Shown here piece by piece: positions 10,313-42,619 of a stretch of 64,000 nt of DNA; within the stretch, counting starts at the first letter, position 1; every line of letters begins with the position of its first letter. The notes under the pieces were generated by a model. It made no database searches. It saw only the letters and a program-made list of their open reading frames with translations, and had not been told where the DNA came from. The stretch is from Syngnathus acus. Its lineage: Eukaryota; Chordata; Actinopteri; Syngnathiformes; Syngnathidae. The position numbers and the translations under genes were made by a program. The stretch is from NCBI RefSeq assembly GCF_901709675.1, contig NC_051099.1:4776001-4840000 (forward strand), given 5' to 3'.

Positions 10313-13035
10313 TTTCTAAATTTAATATAAAGTAGGTGCTCAAAGATAATTGCTCAAAATGGAAAAACACTGAGAACTACACCATTTTCTTCCCTGATTT
10401 TCTGTGCCTAAAAAACAAACATGTTTACTATTGCAGTGTGCATTGGTGGAACTTGACTAGATCATAATGAGAGAAATTTCTTTGCCCTCTGTGTTGGGCC
10501 CGAAAAAGGTAATCATAATTCTAAAGTGCTTCTCAGTATGATGCAGCTCATTATAGTGTGCTGATGTAATGTTGTCGCTGGGGAATCGAGTGTTTGTGTT
10601 GAGACAAGTGAAACGTCACGTTGAGCTTGACTGGATAAAAACAACTGACTTTTATTCATGAGAAATTAATGAAAGATTTTTTTTAAGACAATCACCCACG
10701 CAGTCATGTAAAATTTAATATTTACATTATTAAAATAAAAAAATAAAAAATTAATCATGAGAAATTTCCTGACTAGAACTGTGAAGCTCACATTAAATAC
10801 AAGATATATATAATAAGTGTTAAGCTTTTGGTATTTGTTACAGGATGAATTCACTCCTCTTCCAGCCGCTTCTGTCTCAAGAGCGGTTTGAGAAGGTCAG
10901 AACTCACACACCGAAATGTCAACTTTGTTCGCACAAGCTCATTCTCATAACAGCAGGGTCCATGTGAGTGGGCTGACTAGTTGCGAGGGTGGAAAAAAAA
11001 AAAAAAAGAAAGTGCCGCTGCTGTAATTAAAGCTCATTTGTCTGCTCTGTTTGAGCTGAAACTTGGAACTAATGAGGCCCTGCTTACATCGGGTGGGTGA
11101 AGGTCACTTCAACGAGATGCCTCTAATGCAATGAGAGGAAAAAAACCTGTCGGATTAAGCCGCATTTCATCGTCCGATAATATTTGGGCCAGTGCGATGC
11201 ACGTTTAATATCTTAGCGTGAGTGGAACAAGCCGTTGTCATGAAAAAGCATTTCTGAGGAGAAGCGATTACTTTAATCAAGCGTGATAAACAGAATCCAA
11301 TTATTATCTGCTCACTCCTGTCACATTGCAGTCTTGCGTGGGTCTCTGTAGGTCAACACTGACACTTATTTCCAGTGACTCATTTTCCTATATTTTCATT
11401 TCCAGTGATTGTAATGTTATGCTTCATTACCAGTGATTACTTTTAGTGAGTCAGTCCTCGTTTAGCTAAAAGACGCTACATCATCAACAAACAGCCATGT
11501 GGGAGGATCAAAAAGGAATCTGGGAATTCTCTCCCTGGAAGAAAGTGTTCAGCTCCCTAGTTGGCCGTCACGGTACGTTTCCACTGTGCTGACAGCCAAC
11601 AGATAAAAAAGCTTATCAGATGCTTAACTTTTCCCCAGCACTGATTTGTGATTATATAAACGGTATGTTTTGCGTCTACTGTAATAAATTGTTTTGTATG
11701 TGGTCTACAGTTGCTCGGTCCGGCATCGGATTTGTAGTGTGTTATTTATTTCATCTCAGTCTTTCCCAGCCCTCCACCAATCCTCCAGCCTTTTGCTTCT
11801 TAGATGTTCTTTCCCTTCTTAACAATTCAACTAACGATGAACTCTGCTGTAGAGGCCCGAGCGTAATCCGGCTATAGGGTAAGTGCAAAAGTGCTCTGCT
11901 TTTTTTTTTTTTTTGTAAGAGCGTGTGTGTGTTTTTCCGGGGTGTAAGAACATCAGGGGAATTTTCCTGCTCACTTGAAAGTGTTTTTAGGAGTGCATTT
12001 GTTTGGATGTGATTAGCCTCAGTGGGGGTGGGGCTGTTCTTCAGGCATTCTCTCATTGCTCCCCCCAACCTAACAGGCGATGCATGGAGGTAAAGTATGC
12101 ATATTTATCCAAGGATTGTTTGCACAATGCATGATGCAGGTTTGTTTTGCAATGCCACCCAAGCATCAGATGTTCTTGTTTGCTCATATCATGTGATGCA
12201 GCCAGCGTAAGGTGTGTCAGCATAGACAGATGACGTCTTGTGTTTAAAAGTAAATACACGTGAAGCTGCAGGGTTAAACCAGAGAGGATCCAAGGCTTTG
12301 TTTCCTTCTGAAAGAAAAGAACAAGGAGTGGCCTTCCGCCACCCACCATGTTGTTGTTCCAGTCAGACCACATGAGCGGTGTTCTGTCAGTCCAGGCGAA
12401 TAGCGAGCATTACAATGATGGGTCACAGGAAGTTAACCAGTTAAACTGCTTCTCCTCAGGTTAGGTGACATGACAGTCCTACCTGCTGAGATATCCTGCA
12501 CTGACATCCTTTCCCACTGACTCAGACTTGCCTTCATCGTGCACTCCTGCCACCTCGTGTTCAAAATGATGTATAGCAAGTTTGAACAGCAGGTCTGGGC
12601 AGGAATCTTTGAAACATTAAGTCTGCTTCTGCACTGTGGAAAAAATGATTTATCGCCCTAAAAGCAGTCTAGGCAATTTTGGAAAAATATAAATATTATG
12701 GAGTTGTAGAGTCTTGGAAAAAAAAAATATTGATACGAATGTACTGTATATATTTTAGATAGCATGTGCATACATTCTATGTATATACACACAATGTTGG
12801 ATTTATTTGCAGATTTCCTGTATAATCCATCCACAAAGCAAGCCTTCATTGAAAACATCGACCTTACGGAGGCTACGAAAAAAGGTTCTGGATCTGGCAG
12901 AGGGTGCTAATGATCCTGGGATGCTTCAAGTTTTTGATTCCATGTGCTTTATTGAGTGTTTTTATGTGTGAAGACTGCTAAAATGAGATTTTAATTAAAA
13001 TAGTTCAAATTAAATAATGAATAAGCCACACTAGA

Positions 13036-13480
13036 GCAGCGTTCCCCAACCTTTTTTTGTGACACGGTTAGGTGCCGGATAATATTGGCTCGTGAGTGAA
13101 CGATTCATTCAAAAGAACGAATCGTTTCAGTGAACGAGAGTGAACGAATTACTTCCTAAAGTGATTCTTTTTTTTTTTCAGTTCATATGACTTCAACCAG
13201 TAGGTGTCGGCAATGCGCATTGAAGCTGGTGCCACCTCGCCGTAAAACAAAACGAAGAAGAAAATGACGTAACTTCCTGTTCACGAACGAGTCGTGAATT
13301 GCATTTCCCGTTCATAAACGGAACGGATCTGTGAGTGAACGATTCAGTGATTTGCATTTCCAGTTCATCGCGAGAAGGAACGAATCCTGACTTTCTCGTT
13401 CGCGAACGAGCCAATGGGTTATGCCTTCCTTCCCGTGCATCAACGGATCAGTCAGTGAACGTGTTGCGTCTCTCTGCTGG
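13036..13480. mobile_element. Degenerate repeat rich in GAACGA/TCGTTC motifs
   Basis: It starts with GCGTTCCCCAACCTTTTTTT, a hAT-like end. A stretch with at least six GAACGATTC/GAACGAATC-type motifs in both orientations follows (13080-13450), including CGATTCATTCAAAAGAACGA. Two similar blocks (13081-13145 and 13325-13395) suggest facing arms. No transposase frame is present. Confidence 0.5.
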
Positions 13481-14138
13481 CGTGAACTATGTAAACCAGA
13501 ATGTAGATTTACGATTTGCCGAGGAAAGAAAGAACCACTCACTGAAACACAACCTTTTATGCACGTTTTCTCCTAGCTAACGGCTAACTTTATTGCATGA
13601 AGGGATTCGCCGTTATGCAACAACGGGGAGAGTATGGTTCTCTTTGGGTAATCTTTATTTTATAACACGTAGTTTTTAAATAACGTGTATGCATATATAC
13701 GCCTATATATTGTTATCCAATATATCTACTGCAATATCACATTATATTGCTGGTCTGAAATTTACTTTTATTATTATTCTTATTGTTGTTATTATTTTAA
13801 TAAACATTTATGTTAAAACTTGTCTGGTGTTTTATTCCTTGTTTTTATATTCGCCAATTAAAACATAAAAATCTGACATTTGGTTAACTGCTTTATATGA
13901 AAATATGTATGTGTTTTACGTTGTTATATGAGTTGGTGTCCCCCCAAATAACAAATGTCAGCACAACGGATTTTTTTTTCAACCTTTTATTCAAACACAA
14001 ACACATTGGGTATAATAACACCATCAACTACAATCCAACAAATACAAAATTAACACAATGTCAGCATAACGTGTCGGCTGGCATAGCATCAACGCTGTCT
14101 GTCACTCACTCGTGAATCTTCGCGAACGAACCTGAAGA

Positions 14139-14493
14139 TGGCGGTGTACCTAATGGAGTATCCGTGTGACGTCACAGATCAACCAGCCAATCAGAAAGTG
14201 GGGGTGAGGGCGGGTGTGGCACCTTTCACTTAAAGCATGGGTGTCGACCTCCAGTCCTCGAGGGGCCGCGTTCCAATATGTTTTCCAAGTTACCCTCGTT
14301 AAACACACCTGCGTGAAAAGTTTTGGTCATTTTCACGTTCTGCAGGAGCTAAAACTTTTCACGCAGGTGCGCTTAACGAGGGAATCTTGGAAAACATGTT
14401 GGAACGCGGCCCGAGGACTAGAGCTTGACACCTGTGACCTTTGACCATGATATTTCCCTAATAAAGTGGCCTGTTATTAGGTACACTTGAAAA
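14139..14493 (+). repeat. Edge unit of satellite array, with near-intact palindromic MITE
   Basis: This leftmost unit has the shared TGGCGGTGTACCTAATGGAG start, then GTGACGTCACAGATCAA and CCAATCAGAAAGTGGG. A long palindromic element (~14237-14431) follows, with outer ends ATGGGTGTCGACCTCCAGTC and AGAGCTTGACACCTGTG. The right-edge copy at 16368 keeps the GACGTCACAGATC block but lacks the palindrome. The array is therefore best explained as a MITE insertion into a pre-existing repeat. Confidence 0.75.
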
Positions 14494-16367
14494 TGGCGGT
14501 GTACCTTATTAGAGTGTCCCTGTGCGCCCCTCGTTAAGCGCACCTGCGTGAAAAGTTTTAGCTCCTGCCGAACGTGAAAGTGACCAAAAACTTTTCACAC
14601 AGGTGCGCTTAACGAGGGTCACTTGGAAAACATGTTGGAACGCGGTCCCGAGGACTAGAGCTTGACACCTGTGACCTTTGACCATGATATTTCCCTAATA
14701 AAGTGGCCTGTGATTAGGTACACTTGAAAATGGCGGTGTACCTAATGGAGTGTCCGTGTGCTCCCCTCGTTAAGCGCACCTGCGTGAAAAGTTTTAGCTC
14801 CTGCAGAACGTGAAAGGAGCTAAAACTTTTCACGCAGGTGCGCTTAACGAGGGACTCTTGGAAAACATGTTGGAACGCGGCCCGAGGACTAGAGCTTGAC
14901 ACCTGTGACCTTTGACCATGATATTTCCCTAATAAAGTGGCCTGTTATTAGGTACACTTGAAAATGGCGGTGTACCTAATGGAGTGTCCGTGTGCTCCCC
15001 TCGTTAAGCGCACCTGCGTGAAAAGTTTTAGCTACTGCAGAACGTGAAAGGAGCTAAAACTTTTCACGCAGGTGCGCTTAACGAGGGACTCTTGGAAAAC
15101 ATGTTGGAACGCGGCCCGAGGACTAGAGCTTGACACCTGTGACCTTTGACCATGATATTTCCCTAATAAAGTGGCCTGTTATTAGGTACACTTGAAAATG
15201 GCGGTGTACCTAATGGAGTGTCAGTGTGCTCCCCTCGTTAAGCGCACCTGCGTGAAAAGTTTTAGCTACTGCAGAACGTGAAAGGAGCTAAAACTTTTCA
15301 CGCAGGTGCGCTTAACGAGGGACTCTTGGAAAACATGTTGGAACGCGGCCCGAGGACTAGAGCTTGACACCTGTGACCTTTGACCATGATATTTCCCTAA
15401 TAAAGTGGCCTGTTATTAGGTACACTTGAAAATGGCGGTGTACCTAATGGAGTGTCCGTGTGCTCCCCTCGTTAAGCGCACCTGCGTGAAAAGTTTTAGC
15501 TCCTGCAGAACGTGAAAGGAGCTAAAACTTTTCACGCAGGTGCGCTTAACGAGGGACTCTTGGAAAACATGTTGGAACGCGGCCCGAGGACTAGAGCTTG
15601 ACACCTGTGACCTTTGACCATGATATTTCCCTAATAAAGTGGCCTGTTATTAGGTACACTTGAAAATGGCGGTGTACCTAATGGAGTGTCCGTGTGCTCC
15701 CCTCGTTAAGCGCACCTGCGTGAAAAGTTTTAGCTACTGCAGAACGTGAAAGGAGCTAAAACTTTTCACGCAGGTGCGCTTAACGAGGGACTCTTGGAAA
15801 ACATGTTGGAACGCGGCCCGAGGACTAGAGCTTGCCACCTGTGACCTTTGACCATGATATTTCCCTAATAAAGTGGCCTGTTATTAGGTACACTTGAAAA
15901 TGGCGGTGTACCTAATGGAGTGTCCGTGTGCTCCCCTCGTTAAGCGCACCTGCGTGAAAAGTTTTAGCTACTGCAGAACGTGAAAGGAGCTAAAACTTTT
16001 CACGCAGGTGCGCTTAACGAGGGACTCTTGGAAAACATGTTGGAACGCGGCCCCCAGGACTAGAGCTTGACACCTGTGACCTTTGACCATGATATTTCCC
16101 TAATAAAGTGGCCTGTTATTAGGTACACTTGAAAATGGCGGTGTACCTAATGAAGTGTCCGTGTGATTCCCTCGTTAAGTGCACCTGCGTGAAAAGTTTT
16201 AGCTCTGCAGAACGTGAAAATGACCAAAAACTTTTCACGCAGGTGCGCTTAACGAGGGAATCTTGGAAAACATGTTGGAATGCGGCCCCGTGGACTAGAG
16301 CTTGACACCTGTGACCTTTGACCATATTTCCCTAATAAAGTGGCCTGTTATTAGGTACACTTGAAAA
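14494..16367 (+). repeat. Satellite array: eight ~234-bp units, each with a long hairpin
   Basis: TGGCGGTGTACC recurs at 14494, 14731, 14965, 15199, 15433, 15667, 15901, 16136 and 16368, giving units of 237, 234, 234, 234, 234, 234, 235 and 232 bp. Each unit holds a palindrome; at 14764-14853 the 36-bp arms begin CCCTCGTTAAGCGCACCTGC and pair perfectly around an ~18-bp loop. Neighbouring units differ by few bases. Every unit also gives a minus-strand frame (62 codons in the ones at 14714-14902 and 15416-15604), which is a repeat artefact rather than a gene. Confidence 0.93.
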
Positions 16368-16530
16368 TGGCGGTGTACCTAATGGAGCGTCCAAGTGACG
16401 TCACAGATCAAACAGCCAATCAGAAAGTGGGGGTGAGGGCGGGTGTGGCACTTTTCACTTTCATTTAAGCTTTGACCATGATTTTTCCCTAATAAAGTGG
16501 CCTGTTATTGGGAACACCTGAAAATGATGA
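16368..16530 (+). repeat. Right edge of satellite array: unit lacking the palindrome
   Basis: It contains TGGCGGTGTACCTAATGGAG, the GTGACGTCACAGATCAA block and CTTTGACCATGATTTTTCCC, joined without the hairpin. This is the likely pre-insertion form of the repeat. Confidence 0.7.
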
Positions 16531-16719
16531 CGTCAGTGCCTCCCCAGTCATGAACCTCACCGCACGTCACTGATTGATAGATATATAGACTGATAGATTG
16601 ATTAATACGCAAAGGCGTAAAAACTGTATATATTTGCGGCACGTTGTCGCCCTCATGTGGTCAAAGGTTGCAACTACTATCTATTGTATTTTCAAAAAAC
16701 AACTCATGATGTGTGAGTG

Positions 16720-16801
16720 CGGTTCTTAAATGTAACCAGAGAAAGCTGAACATTATTATGGCTGGTTCTTAAATTTAACCAGAGAAAGCTGAACATTATT
16801 T
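16720..16801 (+). repeat. Short two-copy tandem duplication
   Basis: GGTTCTTAAATGTAACCAGA + GAAAGCTGAACATTATT occurs twice, about 44 bp apart, with one substitution in the first part. Confidence 0.8.
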
Positions 16802-17311
16802 TGGGCTAATAAGAAAAAATCAAGATGTTTTTGACTACCTGAAGGCTCTTATTGTGTGACATACTGTTTTGAAACTCACACAATCAATGTTTTCTTGCAT
16901 CAGTCAACCATCACATTACCTTTCCTATGGCAGAACTACTCTTTAAAAATGAAGCACAAAGATGATCCATTTATTTTCCTCTCATTATCCAGGTCCAGGT
17001 TTACGGGGGCCGCAGTGTGGCAGTGAGACATACGGTAGTCATCTAATGTGTCCAAGGTCTGCCCTGATATCACCTCCCACTCAGTCATGCCCTGAACAAC
17101 CTCATCAGGGAGGCACCCGGGAGGCATCTGGAATAAATGCACTCGCCGCCACCACCTCCTCAACTGGCGCCTCGTCCTCAACCTCCTCCGGATGACTGAG
17201 CTCTTCGTTCTATTTCTCAGGGTGAGCTCAAGCACCCTCCAGTGGAAATTCATTTTCACTACTTATATCCATGGCATTATATTTTACAACCAACAGAACA
17301 ATAAATGCAAT

Positions 17312-18900
17312 TTTATTTGAATACAAAGCACTTTTTCCACATGAAAAAACATAAATGGCATGTTTGAATCTTTGCATTCTTGTTTGTCTGTCTGTGTCAT
17401 GCAATTGGTCACCTCCCTCCCAAAGCCAGCTCACCCACCAAACTAATGAGGACAAGTGCTACAAAAATATTTTAATATAAATAACAGCCACTACTCTTTA
17501 AAGCCAGCGAAGGTTAGCGAGGGTTTGCTCATTATTGCTCAGGGTTCGTTCAAGGTCGCAAACAGTTGCAAAGACATTCATGACACGGCTTGACCTTATT
17601 CAAGTTTTGGTTTGTGTTAGTCAGATGCGTTTTGCAGATGCAGAAAAAGAATCAGCAATGCGACTCCAATTCCAAAGACAAATTCAGTACACATTTTTTA
17701 ATAACATGGCACAATTTACATAACACATGTTTAAATGAGGGGCATGCTGAAGATTCAGTCGCTTATTTTTTTTTGACAATTTTGTACATGATCTACAAAG
17801 ACTTTTCAGTTTTTTTCCACCTGTACATGTTAACAGCAAAAAAAAAAAAAAAATCTCATTGAACAATCTTTTTTGCAAATATGCATTAACTAACCAACTA
17901 TGGCTCCGGTGCCCATTTTTATGTTGAAGTAAAATAACACTGCACAAAATATTCACCGAATTTGAAGCGCACAACTAAACCCTTCGGTGGACTACTAAAA
18001 ATAGATCTCTGCTTGATAGAAACAAAATGCTTAGCTTTTTTTGTCTTTTGATTTTGTTGATACCACAACTTAAAAAAAGCACTTGAATACACTAATCTAG
18101 TTCCAAAAGATGTACCTTTACACGCCTTCTATGAAGCAAATTTGTGTTTACAGCGATGCATTCTCCCCATAACAAGACCAATGGCGGCAGTCGAGGGAAT
18201 CAAAAATTTGTGCTGCCTGTTCTTTCATACAGAAACTTCTTTAAATACAATATTGTCTCTTGGATTGTCCTGACAAAATACCAAGTGATTCTCAAAACAA
18301 TAGGTCTAAAGCTTGGATCTGTATACATTAAGCAAGCACACTTTTTTTTTTTTTTTTTATGGTCAAGTTGTGGAGAGAAAACAACATCTATGTCCTTCAT
18401 TGGTAAAATTGCTAAAAAGCAGTGGAGGCCAGAATTGTTGCATAGTAGAACATGGGCGGCTCTCTGGTACAATGCGAAGCGGCTGCTTCAATAAAAAAAA
18501 AAAAAAATGCAAAAGCACATTCTGAATCACATCCTAAATACGTCTCTGTGTACATTTGTCCAAAGTAAAGCTTTCAAATTACCCTTTTGCATATTTGTAC
18601 CATGAGCCATACAAAGCGAGCACAGTGACTGTACATATTATCTACACACTTTGCTGTCCGTCAGTGCTAAAGTATCTGTACATTCCAAAATCTCACTTCA
18701 CTTTGCTATACAATAGAAAGACTGGACACACACACACACACACAAAAGCTGGAGCAAGGTCTGGAAAAATCAAAAGTTTCTGTGATTATTGTCTTGACAA
18801 AAATCAATTTCTCACGTGGGCATGGGTCCGCCCACATAATTTATTCACAGCTATGTTACAGTCTTGCTAAGTGCTTGTTTACCGTGAGCCGGATTCAAGC
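17312..18900 (-). other. auts2: Probable auts2 3' UTR
   Basis: This AT-rich stretch follows the auts2 stop. Reading on the minus strand, AATAAA is at 17317-17312 and is followed by a GT-rich stretch, which is a plausible cleavage context. ATTAAA at 17702-17697, AATAAA at 16975-16970 and a very early AATAAA at 18845-18840 are alternatives. Several A/T runs and a CA repeat (18727-18744) lie inside. Only the signals support the end point. Confidence 0.5.
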
Positions 18901-39979
<21,079 letters not shown>

Positions 39980-40959
39980 CTAGGGAAAACAACAGAAAGC
40001 ATATTTAATCATCTAAGATTTCTACAAATTGCTATTCTTATAAAAAAAAAAAAAAAGGCACACAGAGTACATGTTACATGACATGTACAGTGATTTCTTC
40101 ATTGGAACATCACCATTGCTGTAATTAATACATTTGAATTAGAAAAGGCTAAATATTTCTGAATTAAGGCAAAAAGTGTCCCAACTTTGCCGTGTCAAAA
40201 TTATCATACAGGTACAAACAACGTCAACAAAATCCAGTATTCGATGATGGTTTCAAACAGCACTTTGGTTCTAACCACTTGGGGGCACTGTTGCTCCGCG
40301 ACTCGCCTGCCAAACGCCGCCGAGGCGCAGCACCGACGGCATCTTTTCACTCCAAATATAATATACGGGTTTGGGATTTGAAGATAGATAATATATGAAA
40401 GCATATTGTAAACACCGTGCCGAAGATTTATATATGTGTCAACTGCAGTTTTTTTGTGTAAAACATTATTTTAGTTTAAAGCGCCTGCTGGATTTGGTCA
40501 AGGACGCTGAAGAACCAGGACAACACCCGATTAAAAGCCGCACATACAATATAGACATAGGTATCCAATTCGTCAAAAATATAAACTCACTTATTAGTAA
40601 ACATATAAAGCCATGCTCATTATGTTGACAGGAGCATTTCGAGTAACTGTTTTCAGGAATGCGCAGGTTAGTATGCGCGTCTTCATTGAGTTCAACAGAA
40701 GAAAATGTGTAGACATTAAATAATTAAAATGAATGTTATATGTTATCTTGCCATGAAATACATCTACTAGTTATTCGCAAACAATATAAAACCTGTCAAT
40801 ATTTATTCAAAATTACTAAAACAATAGTGCACCATCACACAAATGAAGCATGGAATAATTAGCGACCACCGTACCTTGAATGTGACAATGAAAACAAGTA
40901 CTTTTGCTAAATGTACCCCTCGTTTCACATTCTGGGTGTGTGTTTTTTAAAAAACTGTA

Positions 40960-41580
40960 TAATCCACACAACCGGCGACGAAGTCTAATCCGATTGCATC
41001 GAGGACAGCCATGAAGCAGAAGCTGACGAAGGAGGAGAACGATTCCCAAAAAAGCCGATCAGCGACTGCGCCTTTTGGACAAAGGGAACCATGTGTCGCG
41101 GTGCCTTGAGCTTCTTTCTACAGCGCACGACGAGAGGGAGAAACAAGATCCCTTTAGTCGATTAATGTGTTGTTTTCCCCCCCACCCCTCACTTATATTC
41201 TCCGGAATATCCAAAAGAGGTAAAGAACAGGATCCAGAGGGTTTGTGCGACAGAAGCAATCCAACGAGGCGCGCAAGGAAAAGAGGCGCTCAAAGAGTGA
41301 GCTCGGATTCACAAGCTTATTTTCTCGCTGTGTTCAGCTTTGCAGAAGGTGTCCGTCGTGGATTTCGTGGTCAATGCACACATCTCTCCGAACCCGATCC
41401 AACGCAAGCACACAAACTCTCATTCATCCGGCGACTGCCTGAGAGCTGCTGCTCCTGCTCCTGCTCCTGTTGGCGTTGCTTTCACGGTCGCTCGGGTCCA
41501 CCCACTTCCTGATCTAGAGGAGCTTGCTTCATTGCATCACGTCTTTACCTTTTGCGTAAAATGGCGCGCACAAATGACAC
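40960..41580. promoter_or_regulatory. CpG-rich block, candidate internal promoter of auts2
   Basis: By eye this ~620-bp block has close to 40 CpG dinucleotides (e.g. CCGGCGACG, CAGCGACTGCG, GAGGCGCGCAAG, CACGGTCGCTCGG), clearly denser than the AT-rich flanks. It starts about 1.0 kb upstream (minus-strand sense) of the first auts2 exon in the window. On the minus strand, a TATA-like TGGATTATACAG lies just beyond it at ~40960. Internal promoters are known for AUTS2 genes. No first exon or start codon could be assigned, and the plus-strand frame through it is probably chance. Confidence 0.4.
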
Positions 41581-42295
41581 TAGTGCATGGCTTGACTGCA
41601 AGGAAGAGAGCTGAGCAAGTGGAGAGAGACAAAAACTAAGAAGGGACGAGAGAAAGATGCTTTCTTCCACTGGGTGAGATGATGTCAGACACTAATGAAT
41701 TCCCCAGAAGGGTGCTGCTGCTTCCACGAGGGGGAAGAAAAACAAAATGCTCCTTTATGAGCAGCGTGCACCTCTATACAGCCCCACAGGCCATGTCTAG
41801 CTTCCACTTGGATCAACTCCCACTACACAAACCATGAGGGAGGTCAACTGTTAATATAAAAAGCACTTAAGGTCATTCAGTCTTCAATGTGAGCTTTGAG
41901 CAGCTCTCTGTGCCCACCCTGACAAGGCTTACACTATAACCTCACAAGCTGCTACTTAACTCAACTACAGAGTCTATAATTATGTGATAACTTTATAGAA
42001 CCCGAAAGGGATTTAAAAGGGGAAAAAAAAATATTTGCTCAGGGTCAACTTTGGAACAGAGCTATGCCAGAGGTGGCAGAGCTCAGCAGTTGGCCATAAG
42101 GGGCCCACTTTAGCTATGTTTCCAGAAAAGCAGTGGAGTTTGATTTAGTTTGGTATGCAGGTTCAAGACTCCCCTCCCTAAGTCTCCATTGGTCATGGCA
42201 AGCTGTTTAGTAGAGGAACCATGCAGGTGTTTTGACTCACTTGCAGAAAGCAGTGTTGAAAGCGATCACGAGCATCTGTTCAAATATTCTTAACG

Positions 42296-42619
42296 TACCG
42301 TAATTTCCGGACTATAAGGCGCACCTAAAAACCTAAAATTCCTAAATTTAAACTGGCCCGAAGCATTGTGTCATGAAATCAATCATAAGTGGCCTGTCGA
42401 AGACTATAAATTATGAATCAAAAAGACTATGGATCATTATTTTGTGATTATAAAGTAATTTGTTGCATCTGAAGTTGAAATAAAAAAGATAAAATGGAGA
42501 ATGATTTGATTTGGATTAAAAATCTGACATGATGCATTAATGGTGCGCCTTATATAAGGACAACGTTTTAAAATGGGCCATTCATTGAAGGTGCGCCTTG
42601 TAGTCCGGAAAATACGGCA
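42296..42619 (+). mobile_element. MITE, CCGTATTTTCC family, internally deleted
   Basis: TACCGTAATTTCCGGACTAT at the left and TAGTCCGGAAAATACGG at the right, ~324 bp. It lacks the internal stretches present in the ~415-bp copies, next to both ends. Same orientation as 31631. Confidence 0.85.

Larger units (their letters stand above)
5922..13035. other. Intergenic interval without recognised gene
   Basis: Between the cxadr 3' end and the repeat cluster near 13-16.5 kb, no exon could be recognised on either strand. The interval holds short repeats (6897-6958, 8516-8747, 10200-10312), G- and C-runs at ~7085-7100 and ~8197-8211, and homeodomain-like AT-rich stretches that may be conserved non-coding DNA. 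The open frames are short and lack recognisable similarity. Confidence 0.6.

Noticed and set aside
14714-15604. Repeated 62-codon minus-strand frames, identical at two places
   Set aside because: They are created by the tandem repeat itself and read through the hairpin. There is no sign of selection on the protein.
40874-40960. Good minus-strand donor (AAG|GTACGG) near the CpG block as an alternative auts2 first exon
   Set aside because: The frame that would join the next exon in phase has no upstream ATG in the stretch examined. Kept only as a possibility under the CpG island finding.
41075-41512. Plus-strand frame of 145 codons in the CpG-rich block
   Set aside because: No recognisable domain, Cys/Ser-rich low-complexity end, and no splice or conservation support. 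High GC lowers stop frequency by chance.
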